Positions 1 through 9,321 of a DNA stretch of 64,000 bases are shown piece by piece. The notes under the pieces were generated by a model. That model had not been told where the DNA came from, did not search any database, and was given only the letters and a program-made list of their open reading frames with translations. Every line of letters begins with the position of its first letter. Within the stretch, counting starts at the first letter, position 1. The stretch is from Sphingopyxis sp. DBS4 (GTDB taxonomy: Bacteria; Pseudomonadota; Alphaproteobacteria; Sphingomonadales; Sphingomonadaceae). A program made the position numbers and the translations under genes. The stretch lies in assembly GCF_024628865.1 (NCBI RefSeq), contig NZ_CP102385.1, forward strand, positions 124,001 to 188,000, written 5' to 3'.

Positions 1-1
1 A

Positions 2-1522
2 TCGATCGTCGTCAAGGGCGACGGGACGCGGTCCGCCTTTGCCGGCCTAGCTAACACGACCGACATCTTCGGGCCGGGCGGTGACTTCACCAGCGTGCTG
101 CGCGATTTCAATTTCGGCAACCGCAAACGCACGCAGCAGGTGGCATCCGCCTATGTTGCCGGCGATACGAGCGACTTCTTCGCTGGATGGGCAGGACCGA
201 TCGGCTTCACCGCAGGCTATGAATTCCGCCGAGAAACCGGCCGGTTTGTCTATGGCGCTGACCTCGGGACGTCGTTCAACCAGGGAACCGAATCGGCGCC
301 GCTGGTTCCGCCCTTCGTCAAGGTGAACGAATTGTTCGGCGAACTAATCGTCCCCTTGCTGTCGGATTTACCGCTGGTCCAAAAGCTGACCGTCGAAGGC
401 GCGTATCGTCGATCCTGGTATGAAAAATCGGTGGGCGCCGACCGGCGCTACGATACGAACAAGCTTGGCATCAACTGGATCGTCTCCGACGACCTACGGC
501 TGCGCGGCACGCGCCAAACCGTCATTCGCGACGCCAATATTGGCGAATTCGCTAACCCAGTCTTTTCGATTCCCTTCGCTAATCTACGTACGGTTGCACG
601 TCTTTTTCCGCGCTATGCCGGGGATCCGTGCGTGGGCGCGACCAATTCGGCGACGATCACGCAATGTACGGCGCAGGGATATCGGGGAGCCTATGATTCC
701 AACAACCCCGCAAATCTGCAGGGCGGCTATTTCTTCGGTGGCAACGCGAACATCGAAGCCGAAAGGGGCAAAACTTACACGCTTGGCGGCGTCTTCACCC
801 CGACCTTCCTGCGTGGTCTCAATCTTTCGGTGGACTGGTACAAGATCGATATTCGCAACGCGGTCGGCCAGATCCAACCCGTCGATGCGCTTACGAGCTG
901 CTACATTACCGATCCAACGCCGGGCAATCCACTCTGCGCCGCAGTAACCAGGGATCCAACCACCGGTTACATCCTCAATGCCTTTGTCGATGATCGAAAC
1001 CTTGCGCTTATCAAGCAGCAAGGCATCGACATCGACTTCCGTTATGGATTCGATCTCGATTTCGGTCCGCCGGAGAGCCGGCTCACCCTCGGCTATACGG
1101 CGAGCATCGTCACCAAATATTCGATCCAGCGTAACGCCGCGCTAACTCCCGTCGATTGCAAGGGAACCTATGGCGCTGCCTGTTCATCGGACCTTGTGAC
1201 GCTGGTTGCACCAGATTTCCGGTCGCGCGCTACGATCACCTGGGACAGCAAGCCGTTGACGGTCCAGTTCGGATGGAAACGCATCGGATCGGTTCGCGAT
1301 TCGACCGCGGGTAGCACCGGTCGGATTCCTGCTTATGATTATTTCGACCTGAACCTGGCGGTTCGTCCGCCCGTCGAGGGGCTGACCCTAGCCTTCGGGA
1401 TCGACAATCTCTTTGACAAGAAGCCGCCGCTACCGGTCAATCCCGGGGCATACAATACATTCCCGGATACTTACGACGTGCTGGGAACCACCTTTGGCTT
1501 CTCCGTCACCCTAAGGCGGTGA
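2..1522 (+). CDS. TonB-dependent receptor, C-terminal part (5' end outside window)
   Basis: The frame is open from the first bases, so only the last ~506 codons are present; full sphingomonad receptors usually have 850-1000. What is visible is beta-barrel sequence: alternating aromatic and polar strands, long extracellular loops with cysteine pairs, and the typical last-strand signature DNLFDKKPP followed by GTTFGFSVTL at the C-terminus. The family is an outer-membrane active transporter energised by TonB-ExbBD. The plug domain and TonB box are not in the window. Because the next genes handle GlcNAc and MurNAc compounds, the likely substrate is chitin or murein oligosaccharide; this is inference from context. 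A strong hairpin follows the stop codon. Confidence 0.9.
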   Translation, partial: SIVVKGDGTRSAFAGLANTTDIFGPGGDFTSVLRDFNFGNRKRTQQVASAYVAGDTSDFFAGWAGPIGFTAGYEFRRETGRFVYGADLGTSFNQGTESAPLVPPFVKVNELFGELIVPLLSDLPLVQKLTVEGAYRRSWYEKSVGADRRYDTNKLGINWIVSDDLRLRGTRQTVIRDANIGEFANPVFSIPFANLRTVARLFPRYAGDPCVGATNSATITQCTAQGYRGAYDSNNPANLQGGYFFGGNANIEAERGKTYTLGGVFTPTFLRGLNLSVDWYKIDIRNAVGQIQPVDALTSCYITDPTPGNPLCAAVTRDPTTGYILNAFVDDRNLALIKQQGIDIDFRYGFDLDFGPPESRLTLGYTASIVTKYSIQRNAALTPVDCKGTYGAACSSDLVTLVAPDFRSRATITWDSKPLTVQFGWKRIGSVRDSTAGSTGRIPAYDYFDLNLAVRPPVEGLTLAFGIDNLFDKKPPLPVNPGAYNTFPDTYDVLGTTFGFSVTLRR

Positions 1523-1526
1523 GGGC

Positions 1527-1566
1527 GTGGAGTGGAGGCATTGTAGACACCTAGCCTCCATTCCAC
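1527..1566 (+). terminator. 13-bp hairpin after the TonB receptor gene
   Basis: GTGGAGTGGAGGC (1527-1539) pairs with GCCTCCATTCCAC (1554-1566) across a 14-nt loop, with one G-T wobble. It begins 5 nt after the receptor stop. There is no T-tract, so it may be a weak terminator or an mRNA-stabilising or attenuating hairpin between receptor and symporter genes. Confidence 0.5.
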
Positions 1567-1647
1567 CAGGGCGAGTTGTCCAAGGCGCGGCGCATCAGAC
1601 GATTTCTCAGGTCTGACGTCCGCGCCTCACCGCCATCCGGGGACATT

Positions 1648-3213
1648 ATGCACACGTTACAATTTACTTCGCTGGATTGGTCGATTCTGATCGGATATGT
1701 CCTGATCCTCGCTATCGCCGGCTATGCCTCAACGCGGCGCAACATGCAGAATGCGGATGATTATTTTCTGGCCAGCCATCGCGCGCCAACATGGCTGGTT
1801 GCGGTGTCGGTTCTGTCGACCGTGCAATCGACAGCAACATTTCTGGGGGTCCCCGACAATAGCTTCAGGGGCAATTATACCTATCTGACGAGCGTGATCG
1901 GCGCGCTGATCGGCGCGTGGCTTGTTGCCGCCATCCTGATGCCGCGCTTTTATGCGATGGGCGCCACCACCGTCTATGAACTGCTCGAGGCCCGGTTCAG
2001 CCCGGCCGCTCGCCGAGCGGCAGGCGCCATGTATCTGGTCGGGCGGGTGTTTGCCAGCGGGGCGCGCCTCTATCTTGCTGCGATCGCCGTTTCGATGATC
2101 CTCTTCCTCGACGTCGCGCCCGAGCATATCATCATCGCCTCGTTTGTTTTGCTGGTCTTCGGCCTCGCCTTCACTTTTATGGGCGGCCTCAATTCTGTGA
2201 TCTGGAGCGACCTGGTCCAAGTCGTGCTTTATGTCGGAGCGGCGATCTTCGTCGTCCTGTTCCTGCTGTCCAAGATTCCTGCGCCGGCCGCCGATATCTA
2301 TACCGCGCTTGCGCATCCTCCCTCCGGAGCGAGCAAGTTGCAGGTCCTTGACTGGACGCTCGACCTCGGCACGCCCTTTTCGGTTCTGGCGGCAGTGACG
2401 GGGATGGTCCTGATCAACGCGGCGAATTCGGGTCTCGACCAAGATACGACGCAGCGCCTGCTCGCCTGCGATTCGGCGAAACAGGGCAGCCGCGCCCTCT
2501 ACTGGTCCGTTCTGGCATCGATCCCCGTCATCCTGATCTTCCTCTTCATCGGCTCGCTGCTCTACATCTTCTATGAACGCCCCGACCTGATGGCGGCCAT
2601 CCCGGGACAGATCGCGCCGACATTCCAGGGCGAAAAAATCACCGTTTTCATGAGCTTCATCCTGAGCGAAATCCCGCCCGGGTTGCGTGGGTTCGTAACG
2701 GTTGGCGTCATCGCCGCCGCCGCCATCAATTCGGGCCTGATCTCAATGGCCGCCGTAGCAATCAACGACTTCTACCGTCCTTTCATCGAGCGCAAGAGAC
2801 CGCGCGACGAGCGTCACTTCATCCTCGCGGGGCGGCTTGCGACAGTTTTGCTGGGCGTCCTCCTCTTCCTGATGTCCATCGTCTGCTTCTATTGGCAGCG
2901 ATACAGCGACATTCCCCTGCTCGAATTTGTCCTAGGAGTGATGGCATTCGCCTATTCAGGATTGCTAGGAGTCTATATAACAGCGGTGTTTTCAAAGCGC
3001 GGATCAACGGCGTCGGTCATCGCGGCCCTAGCGGTCGGCTTCATCGTCGTCATGCTGTTTCAACCGTTCACGATCGACGTGCTTGGCTTGCCCGAAGCAC
3101 TAAAGAAAATCGCTTTCCCGTGGCACTTGTGCGTTGGCGTGACAGTTTCCACGCTGGTTTGCCTCATCGGCAACGCGAACAAGAAAGAGAGAAGCACAGA
3201 TGCCGGGTACTGA
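1648..3213 (+). CDS. Sodium:solute symporter (SSS family), amino-sugar uptake likely
   Basis: The 521-aa protein has about 13 hydrophobic segments beginning with WSILIGYVLILAIAGYAST, the typical N-terminal helix of SSS transporters, and the family motifs GGLNSVIWSDLVQ and NSGLDQDTTQRLLA in mid-protein. SSS proteins import solutes across the inner membrane with sodium. I chose the ATG at 1648, preceded by GGGGA, over a TTG at 1576 whose extra 24 residues are arginine-rich and unlike the family. The gene overlaps murQ by 14 nt, so the two are probably co-translated. The substrate is inferred from neighbours to be GlcNAc, MurNAc or anhydro-MurNAc. Confidence 0.88.
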   Translation: MHTLQFTSLDWSILIGYVLILAIAGYASTRRNMQNADDYFLASHRAPTWLVAVSVLSTVQSTATFLGVPDNSFRGNYTYLTSVIGALIGAWLVAAILMPRFYAMGATTVYELLEARFSPAARRAAGAMYLVGRVFASGARLYLAAIAVSMILFLDVAPEHIIIASFVLLVFGLAFTFMGGLNSVIWSDLVQVVLYVGAAIFVVLFLLSKIPAPAADIYTALAHPPSGASKLQVLDWTLDLGTPFSVLAAVTGMVLINAANSGLDQDTTQRLLACDSAKQGSRALYWSVLASIPVILIFLFIGSLLYIFYERPDLMAAIPGQIAPTFQGEKITVFMSFILSEIPPGLRGFVTVGVIAAAAINSGLISMAAVAINDFYRPFIERKRPRDERHFILAGRLATVLLGVLLFLMSIVCFYWQRYSDIPLLEFVLGVMAFAYSGLLGVYITAVFSKRGSTASVIAALAVGFIVVMLFQPFTIDVLGLPEALKKIAFPWHLCVGVTVSTLVCLIGNANKKERSTDAGY

Positions 3214-4093
3214 AGCGATTGACCCACGTTATGCCGAAATCGACAATTGGCCGACGATCGACGCCGTGACCGCAATGATCGAGGGGCAACGAGAAGCGAT
3301 CGAAGCCTTGAACAGCCAAGCGGATGCGATTGCCGCGGCGTGCGCAGCGGCCGCGCAGCGGCTTTTGTCTTCGCAAGGACGCCTGATCTATGTCGGCGCC
3401 GGGACATCCGGCCGCGTCGCGGTTCAGGACGGTGTCGAACTGACGCCTACCTTCGGCTGGCCGGAAGAGCGATTGCTGTATCTTCTGGCGGGCGGGCTCC
3501 CGGCACTCATCGAGAGCGCCGAAGGTGCCGAAGACGATGTTGCCGATGCCGAGAGGCAGATTGCCGAGCACGCCGTGAACGCGGCCGATGTCGTGGTAGC
3601 GGTGGCGGCGAGCGGGCGTACTCCGTTCACTTTGCGGGCAATCGAGGTTGCGCGGGCGCGCGGGGCGCTTACGATCGCGATCGCGAACAATGCATCGACG
3701 CCGATCCTCGAAGCCGCGCTGCACCCCATCTTGCTCGGCACCGGAAGCGAGATCATCAGCGGGTCGACGCGCATGAAGGCTGGCACGGCCCAGAAGGCCG
3801 CCGTCAACATCATCTCGACGACTATCATGCTGAAGCTCGGCAAGGTCTATCAGGGCCAGATGGTCGACATGATTGTCTCGAACGCGAAATTGCAGCGGCG
3901 GGCGGCCGGAATCGTACAGATGCTGACGAGTTGCTCCGAGGAAGAAGCCATGGCTGCCCTCAAACGGGGCGAAAACAGCATCTCCAAGGCGGTCCTCATC
4001 GCAAAAGGCAATACCCCCGAGGGGGCGGCAAAGCTTCTCGGAGACAACGGCGGAATATTGGGCAAGGCCATCGCAGCGCTCGGGGAGAAATGA
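3200..4093 (+). CDS. murQ: N-acetylmuramic acid 6-phosphate etherase
   Basis: MurQ cleaves the D-lactyl ether of MurNAc-6-phosphate to give GlcNAc-6-phosphate and D-lactate in the cytoplasm. The 297-aa length is standard. The SIS fold motif YVGAGTSGRVA lies at residues 64-74. The two acidic positions expected in the active site are present, Glu80 in the GVELTPTFG segment and Glu111 in SAEGAEDD. A second phosphosugar loop, GSEIISGSTRMKAGTAQK, follows. The ATG at 3200 lies inside the symporter gene. Downstream are NagX-like and Nag genes that would consume the product, and a divergent FAD oxidase that could use the released D-lactate. Confidence 0.95.
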   Translation: MPGTEAIDPRYAEIDNWPTIDAVTAMIEGQREAIEALNSQADAIAAACAAAAQRLLSSQGRLIYVGAGTSGRVAVQDGVELTPTFGWPEERLLYLLAGGLPALIESAEGAEDDVADAERQIAEHAVNAADVVVAVAASGRTPFTLRAIEVARARGALTIAIANNASTPILEAALHPILLGTGSEIISGSTRMKAGTAQKAAVNIISTTIMLKLGKVYQGQMVDMIVSNAKLQRRAAGIVQMLTSCSEEEAMAALKRGENSISKAVLIAKGNTPEGAAKLLGDNGGILGKAIAALGEK

Positions 4094-4152
4094 AATGGCG
4101 CGATGTCGCAGAGCGATTTGACGGCATGCGCGGATCCTGACCGGCTGGTGCC

Positions 4153-5229
4153 ATGACGCGATTGGCGCCCGCCCGCGACCTGCCGCTCGATTTCCTGCGG
4201 GGAGTCGATGTGATGCTGATGCTGCTGGTCAATTTCCTGGTGCCCGCGGCACCAGCGATCCTCCGGCACGCCGCCTGGCACGGCCTGACGCTAGCCGATA
4301 TCGTCTTCCCGATATTTTTGTTCATTGTCGGCATCTCTGCATCGCTGGCTTTCGATGGACGTTTGCGGCGGCAGATGCCCTGGGGTGCGATTGCCCGGCG
4401 CGGGGCGTTGCTCTTCGCGATCGGCGTCGCGCTCAACTGGTGCCTGCGGCCTGGATTCGATTGGGATCAATTGCGGTGGGCAGGCGTGTTGCAGCGCATA
4501 GCCATCGTATATCTCGCTTGCGCGGTGATCGTCTCCGTCGGGCGCGGCGCGATCGTTCCGCTGGGACTGGGGCTGGCGATCATCGCCACTCACACATTCG
4601 TTCTGCTGAACATCGGTGCAGAAAATACTGTAGCCAGCCTCGCTCCCGGAGCGGGCATCAGCGGGTGGCTCGATCGGCAACTCCTGCCGGGATTGATATT
4701 GCGCGGCAGCTGGGATCCGGAGGGCATTTTGTCCACGCTGCCTTCCATGGCGAGCGGTTTCCTTGGCGTCGCGCTTGCGCGCTGGGCCAGCGCGCCGAGG
4801 CCCATCTGGCGCCTCGCGTTCGCCGGCATCCTCCTCGTGCTGACCGGGCTGCTGACGACGATCGTCATCCCGATCAACAAGGATTTGTGGACCGCGAGTT
4901 TCGTGCTTGTGACGTCGGGGATCGGCGCGTCGGGTTACGCTGCGGTTCGCGCCGCCTGGCCCGTGCTGCAGCCGCATGGGTGGGCGAAGCAGTTCGTCGC
5001 CGTGGGCCAGGCGGCGTTGACCATCTATGTGATCCATATGCTCCTGATCGCCCTGCTGCGCCTTCCGCCGGGCGGCGAGGACCGGCTCTGGGACAGCCTG
5101 CTCGCGGGGCTTCGGGCGTCCGGTCTGTCGGCCATGTGGGCGTCGGTGCTATTTGCCGTTCTTGCGGTAATTCTTTGCAGGTTGCTGCTGGCACCGCTTC
5201 AACGCCGCGGCCTTTTGCTGCGGGTGTAG
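4153..5229 (+). CDS. nagX: NagX-like membrane acyltransferase (heparan-alpha-glucosaminide N-acetyltransferase family)
   Basis: The 358-aa integral membrane protein opens with RDLPLDFLRGVDVMLMLLVN and then TLADIVFPIFLFIVGISASL, the signature of the COG4299/DUF5009 family that includes human HGSNAT and bacterial NagX. Around ten hydrophobic segments follow. NagX genes recur in proteobacterial GlcNAc catabolic clusters; the exact reaction is not settled, and transmembrane acetylation of glucosamine units is the usual proposal. It starts 59 nt after murQ on the same strand and probably belongs to the same operon. Confidence 0.82.
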   Translation: MTRLAPARDLPLDFLRGVDVMLMLLVNFLVPAAPAILRHAAWHGLTLADIVFPIFLFIVGISASLAFDGRLRRQMPWGAIARRGALLFAIGVALNWCLRPGFDWDQLRWAGVLQRIAIVYLACAVIVSVGRGAIVPLGLGLAIIATHTFVLLNIGAENTVASLAPGAGISGWLDRQLLPGLILRGSWDPEGILSTLPSMASGFLGVALARWASAPRPIWRLAFAGILLVLTGLLTTIVIPINKDLWTASFVLVTSGIGASGYAAVRAAWPVLQPHGWAKQFVAVGQAALTIYVIHMLLIALLRLPPGGEDRLWDSLLAGLRASGLSAMWASVLFAVLAVILCRLLLAPLQRRGLLLRV

Positions 5230-5281
5230 GCGGGTCCGCATGACGCCGGCGTGGTCGTCGCGGGCCTGGCGGCTTTCGGCA

Positions 5282-6652
5282 TCATGCTGCGAATATCTTG
5301 CCAGGATTGAAGATGCCCTCCGGATCGAGCGCCTGCTTGAGTTGCCGCATGATCTCGACGGAAGCCGTCCCGTTCTCGCGCAGCAGGGAGTCGCGCTTGC
5401 CCAAGCCGATCCCATGTTCACCCGTGCAGGTTCCGCCAACCGAGAGCGCGTGATCGATCATGGCATCGTTGATGACCGCCGCCTTTTGCCACGAGGGCTT
5501 GTCGTCGGGATGGAGAATGAAGAAGACGTGGAAATTCCCGTCGCCGACATGGCCCAGGATCGGAGCGAACAGCCCCGATGCTTCGATCATCGTTTCCGCA
5601 CGCGAAATGGCTTCGGCCAATCGCGAAATGGGGACGCAAATGTCGGTGATCCAGGCTTGCGCCTCAGGAACCATTGACCGCGATGCCCAAAGCAGATGGT
5701 GCCGCGCCTTCCATAGCAAGTTCCGTTCCTCCGTCGCGGTCGCGGACCTGAGTGTCCCGCCGCCGTTGGCATCTCCCAGAACGCGAACGATTTCCAATTG
5801 CTCGGAGATGCTGGCGCCGGAACCGTGGAACTCCAGAAAGAGGGTTGGACATTCGGGGAGACCGAGATGGCTCTGGCGGTTGCACGCGATCATCGCGCGC
5901 GTGTCGAGAAGCTCCATGCGCGCGATGGCGATCCCAGATTGGATGGTCTGAATCACGGTATCGACCGCACCCTCTATGCTGGCGAAATCCCAGCTTGCGG
6001 AAACGATCTGTTCGGGTTGCCCATGAAGGCGCAGGGTCGCCTCCACGATTAGGCCCAAAGTGCCTTCGGATCCGGCGAAGAGATGAGTAAGGTCGTAGCC
6101 CGCCGCCGATTTGCGGGCCCGGGTCCCCGTCTGGATCAGATCGCCAGTTGCCGTAACGACCTTGAGGGCAAGCAGATTGTCGCGCATGTTGCCGTAACGT
6201 ACAGTCGTCGTTCCGGACGCCCGGGTTGCGATCATCCCGCCGATGGTTGCGTTCGCCCCGGGATCGACCGGAAAAAAGAGACCTGTGGTGCGCAGCTCCT
6301 CGTTGAGCTGTTCGCGCGTTACGCCCGGCTGAACCACGACAAGTAGATCTTCCGGGGAAATCTCGACTATCTCGTTCATGCGCGAAAAATCTACGACGAG
6401 CGTGTCCGATGTGACGGCGGCCGCGTTCCCCTCGAGAGAAGTGCCGGCACCATAACCCACGATCGGGACGCCCTGCGCGGCAGCTGCGCGAACTAGCTGG
6501 CGAACCTCCTCGATCGACACGGGCTGTGCCACCAGTGCCGGAAGTTCGCCCGGATGGTGACCCTCGGTTTGCGTATAGGCGACGCGCGCGGTTTCAGCGG
6601 TGATCAGTCGGTCGCCAAGGAAATTCGAAAGCATGTCGCGCAGATGGGTCAT
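5282..6652 (-). CDS. FAD-linked oxidase, D-lactate dehydrogenase / GlcD type
   Basis: A 456-aa flavoprotein of the FAD_binding_4 plus FAD-oxidase C-terminal family. Visible motifs in order are GYGAGTSLEGNAA (FAD pyrophosphate binding), GANATIGGMIATRASGT, HVGDGNFHVFF and GTCTGEHGIGLGK near the C-terminus. The family oxidises 2-hydroxy acids such as D-lactate or glycolate. MurQ releases D-lactate, so D-lactate is the economical guess (inference). I took the ATG at 6652; the reading frame runs upstream to 6922, but those 90 residues are the antisense of the next gene and lack family character. Its promoter region is shared with the divergent deaminase gene and its repeat operator. Confidence 0.85.
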   Translation of the reverse strand: MTHLRDMLSNFLGDRLITAETARVAYTQTEGHHPGELPALVAQPVSIEEVRQLVRAAAAQGVPIVGYGAGTSLEGNAAAVTSDTLVVDFSRMNEIVEISPEDLLVVVQPGVTREQLNEELRTTGLFFPVDPGANATIGGMIATRASGTTTVRYGNMRDNLLALKVVTATGDLIQTGTRARKSAAGYDLTHLFAGSEGTLGLIVEATLRLHGQPEQIVSASWDFASIEGAVDTVIQTIQSGIAIARMELLDTRAMIACNRQSHLGLPECPTLFLEFHGSGASISEQLEIVRVLGDANGGGTLRSATATEERNLLWKARHHLLWASRSMVPEAQAWITDICVPISRLAEAISRAETMIEASGLFAPILGHVGDGNFHVFFILHPDDKPSWQKAAVINDAMIDHALSVGGTCTGEHGIGLGKRDSLLRENGTASVEIMRQLKQALDPEGIFNPGKIFAA

Positions 6653-6689
6653 GCCGCGAATATATCTGCCTTGCGGATCAAGGTAAACT

Positions 6690-6709
6690 GGTATTATACA
6701 GGTATTATA
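6690..6709 (+). promoter_or_regulatory. Direct-repeat operator candidate at the deaminase start
   Basis: GGTATTATA occurs at 6690-6698 and again at 6701-6709, an 11-bp period, ending immediately before the ATG at 6710. A possible promoter is TTGCGG (6671-6676) with TTATAC (6694-6699) at 17-nt spacing, so the repeat covers the -10 region. Similar GGTA-type repeats at the same 11-bp period lie at 11039 and 13064. The likely binder is the GntR/UTRA regulator at 14141; that link is inference. Confidence 0.55.
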
Positions 6710-7756
6710 ATGAACGCAGCCCGTCACCCCACCTCCACCCTGATGTTTTCCGAGGCCAGCGAGGCTGGCCAGATCGTGGCCAAGCAGTTGTCGGACAATG
6801 CTGTCTTGGCGAAGGAACTGGCGAAGCTGATACTGCGCCCCGCAACGCACACGATTTTCACCTGCGCCCGCGGCAGTTCGGATCACGCTGCCGCCTATGG
6901 GAAATTCCTGTTCGAGGCACATCTTCGCAAGACGGTATCGTCACACCCGCCATCGATGGGTTCGGTATACCGCGTACCGATGGAGCACATGGCGGGGCAG
7001 CCGTTTATCGTCGTGTCGCAGTCGGGTAAGAGCCCCGATCTGCTTGCGTCCGCCGAGGTGGCGCGAGAGGCCGGGGCGATCGTCATCGCGATGGTCAACG
7101 ACGAAAGCGCACCGCTCGTACCTCTCGCCGACATCGTCATACCGCTCCGCGCGGGACCGGAGCGAAGCGTCGCAGCAACCAAAAGCTTCATTGCGACGCT
7201 TTCGGCCTTCGCCCAGATCATATCCGAATGCGCCGGCGGACAAGCCCTCGACCCCGTCATTGCTGCCCTGCCGGATCAGTTGTGCCAAGCTTGGGCCGTG
7301 TCATGGGACGAGGCTCTGGCACCTTTCTCGCAGGCACGCAGCCTCTTCGTCCTCGGGCGCGGCCCGTCATTCGGGATCGCACTCGAAGCGGCGTTGAAGT
7401 TCAAGGAAACATGCGGAATTCATGCAGAGGCTTTCAGCACGGCAGAGGTCGCGCACGGCCCGATGGCAGTGATCGATCGCAACTTCCCTATCCTGGTCTT
7501 CCCGCCGCTCGATGAAGCCCGGGCGGGGATGGACGCATTGCTTCGCCTGTTCCTCGAAAAAGAGGCAATCGTGGCTGGGGCCGGACCAGTCGGACATGGG
7601 GCCATCGAACTTCCCGTCGTCGCAGGCCTGCATCCTGTGACCGCGCCTATCACGATGATCCAGTCCTACTACCGCCTTGCCAACGCTCTTGCGATTGAAC
7701 GAGGACTTGATCCCGACAGGCCGCCGTTGCTCAGGAAGGTTACCGAAACAATATGA
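6710..7756 (+). CDS. nagB-II: SIS-domain glucosamine-6-phosphate deaminase (NagB-II type)
   Basis: A 348-aa protein with two SIS domains and no glutaminase domain. The first sugar-phosphate loop is CARGSSDHAAAYGKF, then VVSQSGKSPDLLAS; the second domain has VLGRGPSFGIALEAALKFKE and HAEAFSTAEVAHGPMA. This architecture matches the isomerase half of GlmS and is known for NagB-II deaminases that convert GlcN-6-P to fructose-6-P and ammonia. The ATG at 6710 has no Shine-Dalgarno and lies only about 10 nt past a possible -10 box, so the mRNA may be nearly leaderless. It overlaps nagA by 4 nt (ATGA), fitting coupled translation of the two final steps of the pathway. Confidence 0.87.
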   Translation: MNAARHPTSTLMFSEASEAGQIVAKQLSDNAVLAKELAKLILRPATHTIFTCARGSSDHAAAYGKFLFEAHLRKTVSSHPPSMGSVYRVPMEHMAGQPFIVVSQSGKSPDLLASAEVAREAGAIVIAMVNDESAPLVPLADIVIPLRAGPERSVAATKSFIATLSAFAQIISECAGGQALDPVIAALPDQLCQAWAVSWDEALAPFSQARSLFVLGRGPSFGIALEAALKFKETCGIHAEAFSTAEVAHGPMAVIDRNFPILVFPPLDEARAGMDALLRLFLEKEAIVAGAGPVGHGAIELPVVAGLHPVTAPITMIQSYYRLANALAIERGLDPDRPPLLRKVTETI

Positions 7757-8883
7757 CTAGAAAGGCTTTGATCGGCGCGCGAATCCTCTCGGAAAGGGGA
7801 TGGCGATCAGATCACGCATTGCTGATCGAGCGATCGGCGATCGTCGACATCGTACCCGATAGCGGCGTCCCGACCGACTTTGATCCAGTTCGCTTGGACG
7901 GCGGCATGCTCGTTCCCGGTTTTATCGATACGCAAGTGAACGGGGGTGGCGGCGTATTGTTCAACGAATCCCCGACGATCGACGGGATTAGGGCGATCAC
8001 CGAGGCACACAGGGCATTCGGGACCACGGCCTTGCTTCCTACCCTCATCAGTGATGATTTCGACGTGATTGAGCGCGGGATAGCCGCAGTACGTGACGCT
8101 ATCGCGATCGGGACCCCCGGCGTTCTGGGAATCCATATTGAAGGCCCCTTTCTGAACATTGAAAAGAAAGGCATTCACGACGCATCGAAAATCCGCAAGA
8201 TGGATGAGCGGGCCGTGAATCTGCTTTCCTCGCTAGGTGCAGGAAAAACACTTGTGACCCTCGCGCCCGAAATGGTCGCTACCGGCCTGATCGCCGAATT
8301 GACGGCTCGGGGCGTCATTGTCTCTGCCGGACACACGCTGGCAACAAGCGAGGATATGGATCGCGCAATCAGCGAAGGGCTTCGGGCAATCACCCATTTG
8401 TTCAACGCTATGCCCCCGTTAGCTAGCCGGACGCCAGGAGTCGCAGGGGCTGGATTGGCGTCCCCGCTGATTTGTGGCGTGATAGTCGATGGCCACCATG
8501 TTCATCCGACCGCGCTGCGGGCCGCTTTCCGCGCGAAGGGTCCCGACGAATTGATGCTCGTAACGGACTCCATGCCGACGGTCGGCACCGATATCGATAC
8601 ATTCTTCCTTGGCGAGACCGAGATTTTTCGCAACGAAGGTGCACTGCGCTCGGCTGACGGAACCTTGGCCGGCTCCGACCTCGACATGGCTCGGGCCATT
8701 CGGAACGCTGTTTCGAACATGCACGTCGAACTTGCGGACGCTTGCAAGATGGCGAGCGCGACGCCGGCGGCTTTGCTGGGGCTGACCGGCACCTATGGAT
8801 GCCTCGCGCCGCGCGCGCGCGCAGATATCGTGCACCTCTCCGAAGACATTGAGATCGTCCGGACCTGGATCGGCGGCGAGTAG
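7753..8883 (+). CDS. nagA: N-acetylglucosamine-6-phosphate deacetylase
   Basis: NagA hydrolyses GlcNAc-6-P to GlcN-6-P and acetate. The 376-aa amidohydrolase has the expected metal and catalytic residues: Glu130 in HIEGPFLN, His194 in SAGHT, His215 in ITHLFNAM and catalytic Asp272 in VTDSMPTVG. The first strand carries GFIDTQVNGGGG, the NagA version that lacks the classical HxH pair. It follows nagB-II with ATGA overlap. Its 3' end faces a truncated sufS remnant on the other strand. Confidence 0.94.
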   Translation: MTRKALIGARILSERGWRSDHALLIERSAIVDIVPDSGVPTDFDPVRLDGGMLVPGFIDTQVNGGGGVLFNESPTIDGIRAITEAHRAFGTTALLPTLISDDFDVIERGIAAVRDAIAIGTPGVLGIHIEGPFLNIEKKGIHDASKIRKMDERAVNLLSSLGAGKTLVTLAPEMVATGLIAELTARGVIVSAGHTLATSEDMDRAISEGLRAITHLFNAMPPLASRTPGVAGAGLASPLICGVIVDGHHVHPTALRAAFRAKGPDELMLVTDSMPTVGTDIDTFFLGETEIFRNEGALRSADGTLAGSDLDMARAIRNAVSNMHVELADACKMASATPAALLGLTGTYGCLAPRARADIVHLSEDIEIVRTWIGGE

Positions 8884-8907
8884 CGAGCACCCTCCAGGCG
8901 GCCGACC

Positions 8908-9258
8908 TCACTTTAGGATTGCCAACGCCTCTTCCACTGCATCGGCAAGAGCGTCGACTTCATCCAGCGTGCTGTACATGGCGAACGATGCGCGGCAGGT
9001 CGAACTGAAGCCTAGCATTTGATGGAGCGGTTGAGTGCAGTGCGCGCCGGCACGGACGCAGATACCCTTGGCGTCCAGGATCGCCGCTATATCGTTCGCA
9101 TGGGCGCCGGCAGAGGCGAACGTCAGAATTGGACCGGGCTTTTCGGCATCGCCGAAGACGGTGATGTTTGGAATAGCCGCGAATCGAGCCCGCGCGTGGC
9201 GACCAAGCGCTGCCTCGTGGGTAGCGATAGTCGTACGCCCCACGCCCTCGACATAGTC
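8908..9258 (-). pseudogene. sufS-type cysteine desulfurase, C-terminal remnant cut by IS3
   Basis: About 115 codons remain, ending normally at 8908. The segment GICVRAGAHCTQPLH contains the conserved R-x-G-x-H-C motif with the catalytic cysteine, followed by the usual C-terminal helix. The PLP-binding lysine and the first two thirds of the protein are missing; the frame runs straight into the left end of the insertion sequence at 9259. No matching N-terminal part is found on the far side of the IS, which means DNA was lost rather than just interrupted. It cannot encode an active enzyme. Confidence 0.85.
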
Positions 9259-9321
9259 TGATCTGCCCCCTTCTGAGTGGTCCAAAATTGATGATATTTT
9301 GGATGACGAAGGAGATTATGA

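Noticed and set aside
1576..1647. 24-codon N-terminal extension of the symporter
   Set aside because: It starts at TTG, is Arg-rich and lacks family likeness; the ATG at 1648 has a GGGGA site and the expected first helix.
6653..6922. 90-codon upstream extension of the FAD oxidase frame
   Set aside because: It lies antisense to the deaminase gene and across its operator, with no flavoprotein character.
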